A DNA stretch of 64,000 nt from Tragulus kanchil (lineage: Eukaryota > Chordata > Mammalia > Artiodactyla > Tragulidae), in assembly GCA_022376925.1 (NCBI GenBank), contig JAIOJX010000004.1:174373501-174437500 (forward strand), in the 5' to 3' direction. How positions within the stretch are numbered: the first letter of the stretch is position 1; each line of letters starts with the position of its first letter. A model generated the notes under the pieces. That model made no database searches. It saw only the letters and a list, made by a program, of their open reading frames with translations, and was not told the DNA's origin. The position numbers and the translations under genes were made by a program. Shown here piece by piece: positions 34,839 through 47,275 of the stretch.

Positions 34839-36591
34839 GAAACTACACATATTTAAATAATACTTGATGGAAGAAATCCATCAAGTGTGGGCTAGTGCAG
34901 CGGGAACACGTGGAGGTTCAGGGTGTGCTTGGAGTGCAGCGGGCTGAACTGCCGGGGCGGGGCGGGCAGGAAGTGGAGAAGAGCTCAAGCTTCTGGCTCG
35001 AGCACCGGGGCTGGGGTTGTCGTCTGAGCTGGGGAGGCTGAGGGGGCGGTTTCAGGGGGTGAAAATCAGCAGTTCCATTTTGGACGTGTCACCTTGGAGA
35101 AGAGATGCGTGAGGCTCACTGCTCGGAGCGGCCAGCCGCGGTGCTCACCTCCTTCTCTGCCTGCCCCGCCGGCCTCCCAGGTGCTCTCTCCAACCAGCTC
35201 ATTTTCCACGGCTCTTGTCATCTGTTTATGTTTGTCACCTGAACCACAGCAAGGATGTAAAGTGCAGGGACCTTGTCTCTTCCCCCGAACCCCCAGTACC
35301 TAGGAGTGGAACAGCGCCTGGCTCATGTCAAGCAAGGGAATGAAGGAAGGAAGGAGGGAAGGAGAGAGGGAGCTTTACTGGATTGACCATGCAGGCAATT
35401 GGATTTTTGAGATGGAAGCTTCTCTCTCTCTTCTGCATTATGTAGCCAGTCCTTGTCTAAACTATGAAGATCATGTTAAAACCCTGCCTGAAGCACTTGG
35501 GTGTCCTCTTGCCAGCTGGAGAATACCAGCTGCTTTACCAGAGTGTGGCTTCCTCGCCCCCAGACCCCTCCAGACCTTGGACTCTGGAGCCAGAATGCTG
35601 GGGTTCAAATCCCAGCTCTGCCCTGAGCAAGCTGTGAACTTGGGCAAGTTCTGAGCACGAGAGCTGTGATGAGGCTCAAAGGAGGCAGTAGACAGAAAGC
35701 ATCCACGGGGACCTCTCGTATGCTGCGGCTGTTCCTGCAGGTCCCAGCTCTGCTGGGCTGACTGGCCTCCTGTTTCCTAAAAACACTGAACTCTCTGTTG
35801 CCTCTGGGCTTCCAGATGGTCCGCCTCCTCGGTTCAGAATGAGCACTTTCCCAGCCCCTTGCAGCGCTATGAGGTGGGTGTTGCTCTGCATTGGCAGCCG
35901 GGAGTCTTAACCACCAGACCACCAAGAAGGTCTGAAACTACACATATTTAAATAATACTTGATGGAAGAAATCCATCAAGTGTATATATTTCTGCGAACC
36001 TCACAGGTGTCAATCCAGACACCAAGCGTTTTTGTCATCCGTAAGGCCTCCCTGTGCGCCTCTGCGGTCCCTGTCTTCCGCCCACCTCGCGCCACGTCAC
36101 CACAGATAACTCTGTGTCTTCTAGGACTCTTTGCAAATGAAAGCCTACCAAGTGGCAGGCTTCACTCTCCAAGCATAGTGACTGGGCGGTTCACCCACAC
36201 TGTTCCGCGTATCCACCGTCGGTTCCTGTTCATTGCAGAGTAGAGTTCTGTGTTATGGCTTTCTCCAGCTTGGGGATCATTCACCTCCTGGTGCACATTT
36301 GGTTTGCTCCCCGTTTTCGCTCTTAGGACGTGAAAGCCCCACGTACTGCACAAGTCTTTGAGCAGACCTACGTTTTTATCGCGTCCGGCTTGAGTGCCTA
36401 CGGGTGGGACAGCTGGCTCCTCTGGTGAGCGTACCTTCAGTCACCACGCTGAGTAGCCACGTGGCGGCGCCGTCCTGCACCCGCCGGCCTGGGGGTGACC
36501 TGTAGCCGCTCACCTCCTTGCCGACACTTGGTGGGCTCAGTCTTCTTTCAGCCGTTCTAATGGGCGTGTTCTAATTATTTTTAAAATTCAG

Positions 36592-36765
36592 ACTCTGCAG
36601 TAAGTTTCAGGATATTGCTTCAGGAAGAATCCTGTACAAGAAGCTTTTGGCCTGCCTAGGGATTAATCGCCCGCCCACTGTCTCTCCAGTTCCTGTGCCA
36701 AAGGACCAGCCAGCAAGCGAGCACCTTCAGAAAGAGGAACAGCCGCTGCCAGACCTTCGTGAGAG
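36592..36765 (+). CDS. EFCAB6: EFCAB6 exon f
   Basis: This 174-nt exon has acceptor TTTTTAAAATTCAG and donor GAGAG|GTAAAG. Its first base closes the Lys codon of exon e. It then encodes 57 residues: LCSKFQDIASGRILYKKLL, the end of an EF-hand-like unit, then a proline- and glutamate-rich linker (PPTVSPVPVPKDQP, KEEQPLPDLRE). It leaves with AG of a split Arg codon that the exon at 40279 completes. It is single-copy in the window. A CHR-like SINE begins 46 bp downstream. The linker composition suggests a disordered spacer between two EF-hand groups. Confidence 0.87.
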
Positions 36766-36810
36766 GTAAAGCACCACCAAACGAAAGCCTGTGTTAAAAC
36801 CGCCATGCCG

Positions 36811-37062
36811 CACTTCCCTGGTGGTCCAGTGGGTAAGGACACCGCCTTGCTGGCAAGGGGCGCCGGTTCGATCCCTGGCCTGGGAAGATCCCGCGTGCTG
36901 CGGAGCGGCTGGACCGATGTGTCCAATGACCGAGCCGGAGCTCTGGAGCACGTGTGCCCAGAGCTGGTGCTCTGCGGTGAGAGAGGCCACAGCGATGGGA
37001 CGCCCACACAGGCCAAGGAACAAAGATAAATAAGTGAAAGACCAATAGAAGTGGCAAAAAAA
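36811..37062 (+). mobile_element. CHR-like tRNA-derived SINE
   Basis: Begins 'cacttccctggtggtccagt', has 'cgccggttcgatccctggcc', and ends 'gaccaatagaagtggc' plus A-run. It lies 46 bp downstream of EFCAB6 exon f. Confidence 0.9.
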
Positions 37063-37389
37063 AGCACCGTGCCTCCTGCAGGGTGTGTTAGTCACTCCGG
37101 CGTGCCGACTTGGCGGCCCTGTGGCCCGTGGCCCCCCTGGCCCGCCGGCCTCCTCTGCCCATGGGGTTCTGCTGCAGAGTAGGCAGTTAGTAAATATTTG
37201 TTGACTAAAATTAGTATTTAAATATTTTATGATTTAAATAAGAAAGATGGCAAACTATTCACACAGTGATTAGAGTCAGGGACTTTTAGAGCAAGCAGAG
37301 ATCTTAGGAATCACTGCACTGATCTAGTCATTCCAGAAGGGAAGGCGCTGAGACCTGAGAGGGGGTTTGGGGCCTTGCCTCATGTTGTT

Positions 37390-37605
37390 CGGGCTCCTGG
37401 GTGGCGCTGATGGTAGAGAACCCGCCTGCTAAAGCGGGAGACCCAAGAGTCTCAGGGGCGCCCCTGGGTCGGGGTTACGCCCTGGAGAAAGAGATGGCAA
37501 CCCACTCCGTATTCTTGCCTGGAGAATTGCGCGGACAGAGGAGCCTGGAGGGCTTCTGCCCTGGGGCTGCAGAGTCGAGCACAGGTGGAGACTTAGCCGG
37601 CTCAG
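37390..37605 (+). mobile_element. Bov-tA SINE
   Basis: 'gggctcctgggtggcgctga', 'gcaacccactccgtattctt', 'gcctggagaattgcgcggac' and 'ctgcagagtcgagcacaggt'. Fairly diverged. Confidence 0.85.
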
Positions 37606-37931
37606 GCTGCTCACAAACTCAGTGGCCATCCTGGGGGAAGGACCCGGGACTCTCCTGTCCCAGAGAAGCCGTCTGCCACGCAACTATGGTGGCCCTGCCT
37701 TCACACTTACTCATTTTCAGAATGGCAGCTTCCTTACCACTGTGTAATATTTATTGCAAAATATACTCATCACATGGGTTAACATTTTCTCACATGAATG
37801 ATAGAATTATTTAAATGATTGCCAAATTGAATTGTAACAATAAAACACACTTAGGAAATCTATTAAAAGTCAGACTGATGAATATTCTAGCCCTTCTTCA
37901 TTTTGAAAAATATAGGCTTAATCTAATGAAA

Positions 37932-40207
37932 AGATATTATTTTAACTTGCTTGTTCATAGCTTATAATAAATCCATAAGGAAAGGTAAAATGCAGGACTG
38001 TTCGGCCAACTTCACTTTGTCATATTCCCCTTCAAAAATTCATAAGTGTAGAGCAATGGGAATATTTTAATGCTATGCTGATGAAATTTGAGTATCTGGG
38101 CACTTTAGTAGTGACTGCTTTATAAATGGGCAGAAAGATGGTATTTTAAGAGAAAGGTTAAATATTCTATGATGAGCTATGTCTGCCTCCTAAAAACCAG
38201 TGAAAGAAGTAACAGCAATTAAGCATTTCATAAAGCGAGAGCCCTCCGGGAGAGCTCCCGCAGCTGAGAGCCGCCGGCGAGGAGCAGAGGCCCGTGCTCA
38301 GGCCCCCTCGTGGCTGTCACAGCGGGCTCCGGGGGCTTTCTGGAGGGCTGGAGAGCGAGTCGCCTTCAATGACATGGGCATCCTCACACTCACATTCAGA
38401 GCACACCGCCTAAGGTCTGTGTTATATAAAGTAAGTGGATCTCGTGAGTCAACTTGGATTAATGGCTGACGTCTTTTCCTTCCCACGGATGTCTGATGAT
38501 CTTTGATCTGGTGGCCACAAAACAGCCTGCTTAATTTAAGGCGCTTTAACAGGCTCTGACCCTTGGTTTTCCCAGTTCACTCAAGCATCCTTTTTCAGCT
38601 GCGTCTTCCCACTCGCACCCAGAGTCACAGCTCAAGGCACAGCTGAAAATCTCAGGGGTGACACCGGCCCCTTCCCTGAAGCTCCCCACCCTGGCCTTGT
38701 GCTGGCACCTCGGGGCTGGATGGGGCGCTTCACCTGACACAGTGCTGCTGACCTGGCTCTGAGTGTGCAAGCTGGGGGCGTGTAAGAAGTCCCCTCGGTC
38801 CCTGCCTTGACCTCGGCATCTGTTTGCTCATTTGCGAAAAGGGGATGTAACCCCCGCTTGGTGTCCTGCTTTGAACTATAAGTGGGTGAGCTCTGTAGCA
38901 GGGGTTCCCCAACCTCTGGGACCTAATGCCTGATGATCTGCAGTGGAGGTGAGGTAATAATAATAGACATGAAGTGCACAATAAGTGTGATGCACCTGAG
39001 TCACTCCCCAAACCAACTCCCGCCTGTTCCATGGAAAATCTGTCTTCCACAAAACCGGTCCCTGGGGCCTTGGCTTAATTTGAAGATATTATTTTAACTT
39101 GCTTGATGCATAATTCCATGGAAAGATAAAATGCAGGACTGTTCGGCCAACTTCACTTTGTCATATTCCCCTTCAAAAATTCATAAGTGTAGAGCAATGG
39201 GAATATTTTAATGCTATGCTGATGAAATTTGAGTATCTGGGCACTTTAGTAGTGACTGCTTTATAAATGGGCAGAAAGATGGTATTTTAAGAGAAAGGTT
39301 AAATATTCTATGATGAGCTATGTCTGCCTCCTAAAAACCAGTGAAAGAAGTAACAGCAATTAAGCATTTCATAAAGCGAGAGCCCTCCGGGAGAGCTCCC
39401 GCAGCTGAGAGCCGCCGGCGAGGAGCAGAGGCCTGTGCTCAGGCCCCCTCGTGGCTGTCACAGCGGGCTCTGGGGGCTTTCTGGAGGGCTGGAGAGCGAG
39501 TCGCCTTCAATGACATGGGCATCCTCACACTCACATTCAGAGCACACCGCCTAAGGTCTGTGTTATATAAAGTAAGTGGATCTCGTGAGTCAACTTGGAT
39601 TAATGGCTGACGTCTTTTCCTTCCCACGGATGTCTGATGATCTTTGATCTGGTGGCCACAAAACAGCCTGCTTAATTTAAGGCGCTTTAACAGGCTCTGA
39701 CCCTTGGTTTTCCCAGTTCACTCAAGCATCCTTTTTCAGCTGCGTCTTCCCACTCGCACCCAGAGTCACAGCTCAAGGCACAGCTGAAAATCTCAGGGGT
39801 GACACCGGCCCCTTCCCTGAAGCTCCCCACCCTGGCCTTGTGCTGGCACCTCGGGGCTGGATGGGGGCTTCACCTGACACAGTGCTGCTGACCTGGCTCT
39901 GAGTGTGCAAGCTGGGGGCGTGTAAGAAGTCCCCTCGGTCCCTGCCTTGACCTCGGCATCTGTTTGCTCATTTGCGAAAAGGGGATGTAACCCCCGCTTG
40001 GTGTCCTGCTTTGAACTATAAGTGGGTGAGCTCTGTAGCAGGGGTTCCCCAACCTCTGGGACCTAATGCCTGATGATCTGCAGTGGAGGTGAGGTAATAA
40101 TAATAGACATGAAGTGCACAATAAGTGTGATGCACCTGAATCACTCCCCAAACCAACTCCCGCCTGTTCCATGGAAAATCTGTCTTCCACAAAACCGGTC
40201 CCTGGGG
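37932..40207. repeat. Tandem pair 10 (37932-39070 / 39084-40207)
   Basis: Offset is 1141. The start of the second half differs from the first (39100-39125 is shortened), while interiors differ by transitions such as GCTCCGGGGG against GCTCTGGGGG. The first half ends inside a hAT-type remnant. Chained to pair 11. Confidence 0.95.
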
Positions 40208-40230
40208 CCAGAAAGGCTGGGGGCCACTGG
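40039..40230 (+). mobile_element. hAT-type DNA transposon remnant (partial/duplicate at 38898-39070 and 41167-41358)
   Basis: Starts CAGGGGTTCCCCAACCTCTG and ends 'aaaggctgggggccactgg', approximate inverted termini of a common non-autonomous mammalian hAT element. Internal 'aatgcctgatgatctgcagt' and 'ttccacaaaaccggtccctg' fit. The three copies arise from chained pairs 10 and 11. Confidence 0.7.
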
Positions 40231-40278
40231 CCTGTGGGAAGCACGCTGCTGCACCTGTGTGCCCGCTTGTGGTTCTAG

Positions 40279-40447
40279 AGCCAAGCCCGCTGAGAGCACA
40301 GGAGCCACGACCAGGAACATGACCACGGATGAAGTTATTGAAAAACTCAGAAGCTGTATACGGCAGCAGGACCCAGCATTCAGAAAGCGGTTTCTCGACT
40401 TCAGCAAGGAGCCAAATGGCAAAATCAGCACGCGTGACTTCAGGAAG
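40279..40447 (+). CDS. EFCAB6: EFCAB6 exon g (first copy)
   Basis: This 169-nt exon follows GTGGTTCTAG and ends AGGAAG|GTAGGC. Its first A completes the Arg codon from exon f, then 56 codons follow: the linker AKPAESTGATTRN, then helix MTTDEVIEKLRSC, then FRKRFLDFSKEPNGKIS with an EF-like loop starting at Ser, then TRDFRK. It exits in phase 0. The long open frame around it (from 40073) is extended by chance into the introns, including a hAT-type remnant. A copy sits at 41407-41575. Two copies in tandem would not splice in phase, because the exon exits in phase 0 but needs one base on entry. Confidence 0.92.
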
Positions 40448-41406
40448 GTAGGCGAGTGCGCTTCTCTGTGCTTCTGTGTGTCCTCCTTCCCTGGGGGAGT
40501 CTGTTGTTTTACTGTAGCAACAGACTCCAAAGAACAGGCCTGCTTCTTCAGTCAGGGTTTATCCCAGGGCAAAGCGGATTCAGCTCCAGGCATCTTTCAC
40601 CAGTGTACAAGGATTTTTCTGGCCCAAAATCTCCTTGGCAACTTTCTTCAGAAGATGCTTTTGGTATGAATGTGGCTGGCTTTTGGTCGTTCAGCTTGCA
40701 AAACAGAGCGTTCCCTGACGCATTCCCCGGTCATCCACGGGGTGCCTGGCTCTGTGTGCGGCGGGGCAGCGGGGGGCGGGGCGGGGCTGCCGGCGAGGCC
40801 AGCGCACACCCAGGTACACCGCCTGGAAGCACAGCTGCGGGTTGTTCCTCGAGAAAGTGGGGGGAAATCCTGGCAGTGAAGCTGGGAAGCTCCGAGTGCC
40901 GACCTGCCTGGGCTTATGGGAACTGGCGGGGTTCTGCCCGGGAGGACTCGGTTTGAAGGGTTCTGCGTAGACGTCTCAGGAATTAATTTGAATGATGGCT
41001 TAACATGCCTGGTATGAGCCCTCCAGCTAATCATCTTCAGCTATTTTTGGAATGCCAACTCCAGGGTCCCTGCCTTAACCTCGGCATCTGTTTGCTCATT
41101 TGCGAAAAGGGGATGTAACCCCCGCTTGGTGTCCTGCTTTGAACTATAAGTGGGTGAGCTCTGTAGCAGGGGTTCCCCAACCTCTGGGACCTAATGCCTG
41201 ATGATCTGCAGTGGAGGTGAGGTAATAATAATAGACATGAAGTGCACAATAAGTGTGATGCACCTGAGTCACTCCCCAAACCAACTCCCGCCTGTTCCAT
41301 GGAAAATCTGTCTTCCACAAAACTGGTCCCTGGGGCCAGAAAGGCTGGGGGCCACTGGCCTGTGGGAAGCACGCTGCTGCACCTGTGTGCCCGCTTGTGG
41401 TTCTAG

Positions 41407-41575
41407 AGCCAAGCCCGCTGAGAGCACAGGAGCCACGACCAGGAACATGACCACGGATGAAGTTATTGAAAAACTCAGAAGCTGTATACGGCAGCAGGAC
41501 CCAGCATTCAGAAAGCGGTTTCTCGACTTCAGCAAGGAGCCAAATGGCAAAATCAGCACGCGTGACTTCAGGAAG
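41407..41575 (+). CDS. EFCAB6: EFCAB6 exon g, duplicate copy
   Basis: This copy is identical in exon sequence and splice sites to 40279-40447, 1128 bp away, in the second half of tandem pair 11. The flanks differ by a few single bases (for example ACCGGTCC against ACTGGTCC upstream). Joining the two copies would break the reading frame, which argues against a functional duplication. Confidence 0.82.
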
Positions 41576-42177
41576 GTAGGCGAGTGCGCTTCTCTGTGCT
41601 TCTGTGTGTCCTCCTTCCCTGGGGGAGTCTGTTGTTTTACTGTAGCAACAGACTCCAAAGAACAGGCCTGCTTCTTCAGTCAGGGTTTATCCCAGGGCAA
41701 AGCGGATTCAGCTCCAGGCATCTTTCACCAGTGTACAAGGATTTTTCTGGCCCCAAATCTCCTTGGCAACTTTCTTCAGAAGATGCTTTTGGTATGAATG
41801 TGGCTGGCTTTTGGTCGTTCAGCTTGCAAAACAGAGCGTTCCCTGACGCATTCCCCGGTCATCCACGGGGTGCCTGGCTCCGTGTGCGGCGGGGCAGCGG
41901 GGGGCGGGGCGGGGCTGCCGGCGAGGCCAGCGCACACCCAGGTACACCGCCTGGAAGCACAGCTGCGGGTTGTTCCTCGAGAAAGTGGGGGGAAATCCTG
42001 GCAGTGAAGCTGGGAAGCTCCGAGTGCCGACCTGCCTGGGCTTATGGGAACTGGCGGGGTTCTGCCCGGGAGGACTCGGTTTGAAGGGTTCTGCGTAGAC
42101 GTCTCAGGAATTAATTTGAATGATGGCTTAACATGCCTGGTATGAGCCCTCCAGCTAATCATCTTCAGCTATTTTTA

Positions 42178-42631
42178 AGGGAATCATTGCCGCTAATATG
42201 TAGCAGTGTCCACGTGGCACTTTCAGGGGAAGACAGTGACGTACATTTCCAAGGAGAGAAATAATTATGTTAGCGGCGACAGCTTATCCCGTGCCGGCCC
42301 TTGTGCCAGGTGCCGTAACGGGCTGTCTCGGCATCTCATTTCCAAGCTGCTCGTCCGCGGCAGCGTGGAGGGTGGCCGGAGGCGGGCCGGCGGGCGGGGT
42401 GGGATTAGGTGGCGGTGGGAGTAGTCCAGGCCTCCCCTTCCCCAGGCGCGCTGCACGAAGTGGAGGCTCTGTGCTTTTGAGCACGGGAGGCACAGTGAGG
42501 AGGAACGGGGCTAACGGCGAAGGGAGGGGAGGCCAAGGAAGACTCCTAGAGGGCTGGTCCGGCCTCCCGGGGCTGATGGCCAGCCTGTGCCGACTGAGGA
42601 GGGCAGCCTCAGTGGGGCTAACCGGGCAGGG
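42178..42631. other. Intron, possible MIR/L2 piece at 42255-42350
   Basis: 'cccttgtgccaggtgccgta' and 'catctcatttccaagctg' are weakly MIR-like. The rest is GC-rich unrecognised sequence. Confidence 0.4.
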
Positions 42632-44866
42632 ATCATGGGATTCTCCCAGGGCCTGGTCTTGCAGTTCCCCCCTGAGTCATCTGGCAAATGGGGCCTCTTT
42701 GTGTTTGGCACTAATTCTTCTCTTTTCTTAATTAAAGTTTCTAAAATTTATTTTTGTTTGTGCTGGATCTTCTCTGCTGCATGGGCTTTGCTCTAGTTGT
42801 AGCAAGCAAGGGCTACTCTCCAGTTATGATGCATGGGCTTCTCGTTGCAGGGGCTGCTCTTGTGGTGGAGCGCAGGCTCTAGGGTGAGCAGGCTCCCTAG
42901 CTGCGGCTCGGGGCTCTGGAGGACAGGTTCACTTGTTGTGACGCACAGGCTTAGTGGCCCGACGGCCGCAGCATGTGGGATCTTCTTCCTGGGCCAGGGA
43001 TCCAGCCGAGGTCCTCTGCATTGGCAGGCAGGTTCTTAACCACTGGACCATCAGGGAAGTCCTAGTTCTTTTCTTTATTCTGCCTGTTTGTCTTCCTCCA
43101 TTAAAACACGTATGCTCTAAAAGTTGACATTTGATCTCTTTGTGATGGTGAGGCGTCCCAGGACTTTGTACAGTAAGTAGGGCCCAGCGAACGTGTGCAG
43201 GATGCACTTGAAGAGTGACGAGCGTCTCCAGTGGAGCCTGAATGGGCAGCCCCGTCCCGGAGGAGGGAGGGAAGCAGCCGCTTGAGAAGCCCGCAGGGGA
43301 CTCCTCCACACGAAGCGGGTCCCCCTCCGTCCCGGCCCCGTGTCTGCTCCCCGCCGGTCTCTGTGTTCCGGCCAAGGGCGGGCGGTCTCAGTCGTAGTCG
43401 CTCCTGGCGGCACCTGCTTCTCCCTCCCTGTGTCCTGCCTTCCCAGAGACCTCCCTGCCTCCTGAAGATGTGCCGGTGGGGAGTCTGAGTGGGCAGGGAG
43501 GAAAGAAAACAGAAACCACTAGAAGATCAGGATGCAGGGAGGAAAGTCCTTGGTGTCAGGAGGCTGACAGCCAGTTCACTGTGCACACGATTGGACAAGT
43601 ATTCTCCTGGCTTCCCTTCCAGCCACTTGTTGGGTTTCACCTTTGAAAACATTCTGTCGCGCCCAGCCATTTCACTTGAAGATCAATAACTGTGGTTTAA
43701 ACAGTCTGCTGGGGACCCAGATTTCAACTCAATAGACTGATAGCCTCAAATCATGGGATTCTCCCAGGGCCTGGTCTTGCAGTCCCCCCTGAGTCATCTG
43801 GCAAATGGGGCCTCTTTGTGTTTGGCACTAATTCTTTTCTTTTCTTAATTAAAGTTTCTAAAATTTATTTTTGTTTGTGCTGGATCTTCTCTGCTGCATG
43901 GGCTTTGCTCTAGTTGTAGCAAGCAAGGGCTACTCTCCAGTTATGATGCATGGGCTTCTCGTTGCAGGGGCTGCTCTTATGGTGGAGCGCAGGCTCTAGG
44001 GTGAGCGGGCTCCCTAGCTGCGGCTCGGGGCTCTGGAGGACAGGTTCACTTGTTGTGACACACAGGCTTAGTGGCCCGACGGCCGCAGCATGTGGGATCT
44101 TCTTCCTGGGCCAGGGATCCAGCCGAGGTCCTCTGCATTGGCAGGCAGGTTCTTAACCACTGGACCATCAGGGAAGTCCTAGTTCTTTTCTTTATTCTGC
44201 CTGTTTGTCTTCCTCCATTAAAACACGTATGCTCTAAAAGTTGACATTTGATCTCTTTGTGATGGTGAGGCGTCCCAGGACTTTGTACAGTAAGTAGGGC
44301 CCAGCGAACGTGTGCAGGATGCACTTGAAGAGTGACGAGCGTCTCCAGTGGAGCCTGAATGGGCAGCCCCGTCCCGGAGGAGGGAGGGAAGCAGCCGCTT
44401 GAGAAGCCCGCAGGGGACTCCTCCACACGAAGCGGGTCCCCCTCCGTCCCGGCCCCGTGTCTGCTCCCCGCCGGTCTCTGTGTTCCGGCCAAGGGCGGGC
44501 GGTCTCAGTCGTAGTCGCTCCTGGCGGCACCTGCTTCTCCCTCCCTGTGTCCTGCCTTCCCAGAGACCTCCTGCCTCCTGAAGATGTGCCGGTGGGGAGG
44601 CTGAGTGGGCAGGGAGGAAAGAAAACAGAAACCACTAGAAGATCAGGATGCAGGGAGGAAAGTCCTTGGTGTCAGGAGGCTGACAGCCAGTTCACTGTGC
44701 ACACGATTGGACAAGTATTCTCCTGGCTTCCCTTCCAGCCACTTGTTGGGTTTCACCTTTGAAAACATTCTGTCGCGCCCAGCCATTTCACTTGAAGATC
44801 AATAACTGTGGTTTAAACAGTCTGCTGGGGACCCAGATTTCAACTCAATAGACTGATAGCCTCAAA
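42632..44866. repeat. Tandem pair 12 (42632-43750 / 43751-44866)
   Basis: Offset is 1117. It includes a full CHR-like SINE in both halves. Differences are mostly transitions (GTGAGCAGGC against GTGAGCGGGC; GACGCACAGG against GACACACAGG), typical of two alleles. Confidence 0.95.
42743..43062 (-). mobile_element. CHR-type SINE, near full length (duplicate 43860-44179)
   Basis: Reverse copy: head 'ccactggaccatcagggaag', body with 'tagttgtagcaagcaagggc' and 'cgcaggctctagggtgagca', and 'ttatttttgtttgtgctgg' at the tail side. Confidence 0.88.
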
Positions 44867-45149
44867 GCATTATGTACATGTAAATTTTCATTGTTGAATG
44901 ATTTATAGATGAGAGTGATTCTACTACCGTTGAAGTCAGAGGAGGGAAAATCATGGCCTTACACTGTGGAAAGAACCCAGAGTGCAGACTAGACGTGATG
45001 CAGGGATCCAGATGGTCAAGGTCAGGGCATGTCTGACTCCAGTGGCAGGGAAGCCTTCGAATCCAACTGTTGTAAAGAGCTTTACGTGTGAAGGATGGCA
45101 GTGATTCTGCAGTGGGAATGCTAGCAGTGATCATAACCGTCGCTGGCAG

Positions 45150-45365
45150 AGTGCCGGCATCGCGGAGCACCGCGGACCCCGCCCGTGTGCAGGCGCGGGG
45201 GAGGTGCTTTCCAGGCGTTGTCTGTGACCCTCACGGGGGCCCCATGACGTATGGATCACCTTACGCCCCCTTCACAAGTGGGGAGACCAAGGCTTAGGGC
45301 GCACGGTCATGGCTCAGCGTGGCTCAGCTGGCAAGCCATTCGGGCACTCGAGCTTGAATCCATGG
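45150..45365 (+). mobile_element. MIR
   Basis: 'ggaggtgctttccaggcgtt', 'tgaccctcacgggggcccca', 'cacaagtggggagaccaagg' and 'actcgagcttgaatcca' follow the MIR consensus order. Confidence 0.75.
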
Positions 45366-45426
45366 CGGTCCGTCTAGCCTCACGTCCTTGCTAGGTGTCA
45401 GACAGGGCTTTGTGGGTGTAATACGG

Positions 45427-45452
45427 GGTGTGTGTGTGTGTGTGTGCGCGCG
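45427..45452. repeat. (TG)n(CG)n microsatellite
   Basis: TGTGTGTGTGTGTGTGTG followed by CGCGCGCG at the end of the adjacent SINE. Confidence 0.95.
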
Positions 45453-45662
45453 CTTGGTCACTGAGTCGTGTCCACCTCTTTGCGGCCCCTGGGACTGTAG
45501 CCCCCTAGGCTCCTCAGTCCATGGAGTTTTCCAGGCTAGAATCCTGGAGTGGGTTGCCGCTTCCTCCTCCAGGGGAGGCTGGTATCTTTCTGACTCGGGC
45601 ATTGAACCAGTTTCCTGTGTTGGCCGGAGGATTCTATGCCGCTGGCGCCACCTGGGAAGCCC
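45453..45662 (-). mobile_element. Bov-tA/Bov-A2 SINE
   Basis: Reverse copy: 'ggtcactgagtcgtgtccac', 'atcctggagtgggttgccgc' and head 'gccacctgggaagccc'. The dinucleotide repeat at 45427 is its tail. Confidence 0.9.
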
Positions 45663-47275
45663 GTGGCACAGGCTCGCCGGGCACAGTTGCTGGCAGCTTT
45701 GAGGTTGGCTCTGTGCTCCGAGTTTGGTGGCAAGACACTGCTCTCGATAAGAATGCCCCTTCACTTCCCCCTACCGTTTTGGCAGTGTTCTTGCCCTCTC
45801 TTCCCCCAGATCTACTAACTGGTTTTCATGGTTAACTGTGCCATTATGCTCTGTGGGAGGGAGGAGGACTCTTCTTTCTGGAATTGTACCAGGCCTGATC
45901 TGCGTATTTTGCATCAGACATTAAATCATCATTCACCACAACCCTGTCACACACAGTCTTTCTCTTTGGAAATCCTTCTCTCCTAGTTCATTGCTCTGGC
46001 CCCTGCAATGGTCACAAAGCCTGCGACTTTCATGTACTTTTAAATGTGCCGTTTATTTAAATAATGAATCAAGAACTGGAAGTGTTGCAAGAAACCTTTG
46101 GTTTAATTTTAGGGTGATCTAGAATCTTTGCCTTTCTTCTCTAGACACGTTTCCCCTTTCCCTGTCCTTCATTTGCTGAGTCAGCAGCAGACCTCATAAA
46201 GTGTGTAAGTGGCTGCTTTTCCTCCTAGCACGAGGACCCCAGAGGTTGTGGGTGTCGGGCTGGTGCAGCCGTTCTGCAGTGTCTTCAGAGGCCCCTGGGC
46301 TTCCGGCTTCTGACTCTCCCAGCCTCGTCCTCGTGGACACAGGACAGCTGCTGGATCACCAGCCATCCCACACACTCCAGGCGCAAAGAAAGGGGAAAGG
46401 GAAGGGCAAGAGGCTTGAGCCAGAGGAGTCTTCTTTAAAGGGCTTTCTTGGAAGCTCTTCCCACTTACGTTTTATTCTAGTGTATTGTAAGCTTTCTATA
46501 GATAGATAGATAGAGATACAGATATAGGCTGGGTACATAACTAAGCAAGGTTCTGCTCCTAGGGAGAGGGAGAGAATATGCATTGGGCCGGCGAGCACGC
46601 CAGGCTCTACCGTCTTTTCTCTGGGTGAACACCGTGAGGGTCCTGTTGCATGCTCAGAGTAGGACTGGGCCACATGCGAGACATGGATAAAGCAGAAGTT
46701 TCATTGCTTGGGACTCGTGACCCATGGGGAACATAAAAATGACTAAACACCCAAGGACGCATAAGTCAAGATTAGTCTAATTAAGTAATTAGACTAATTG
46801 AGCCATTCCATCCATCAGGAATTTGAGGGCAGCTTCACAATTCCGGTTCCCTGTAATTGGCTCTTCCTAATGGGAAATTGTTATTCTTCATCCTAGTAAA
46901 TACCCTGGACGTTGTTCAGCACACTCTTATTCTTGGTCCCATTTTGGGAGTCCCGGCGGAGGCCCCTGGCGACAGACACAGGCTGCCGCGCTCATGAGCA
47001 AACACACACAGCCCCCAAGACGTGGACTAGGGAAGCCAGGCCTGTGAGAGCCCAGCCCTGTGCCCCGGATTCCAGCAGCCTTGGCCCCTTGCTTCTGCGC
47101 CGCTTGAAGGCCGGGACGTCTTGCCCTGCTTAGCAGGAGGTGAGCTGCTTCTTTTCCTCCCAGCAGAGCACCTTAAGCCCTGTGGGTGCTGATCACACTC
47201 ACATATCTGGGCAGAGCGTCCTCCCCACCCACTGCCATGGATTCCTAATCCCACACAGTCTTCTCCGTCTAGGGA
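45663..47275. other. Intron, only a GATA-type microsatellite recognised
   Basis: Contains (TAGA)n at 46498-46516. No exon in phase; several overlapping open frames without coding character. Confidence 0.5.

Larger units (their letters stand above)
33803..35983. repeat. Tandem pair 9 (33803-34888 / 34904-35983)
   Basis: Offset falls from 1104 to 1095 because the second half has lost several bases in G-rich runs close to its start (34950-35015). Its 5' segment occurs three times, counting pair 8. It contains an L2-like 3' end, a MIR and a SINE tail. Confidence 0.95.
39936..42177. repeat. Tandem pair 11 (39936-41049 / 41064-42177), carries exon g
   Basis: Offset is 1128. Both halves contain EFCAB6 exon g and a hAT-type remnant. 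The segment 39936-40207 is shared with pair 10, so it occurs three times. A few single-base differences are visible. Confidence 0.96.
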
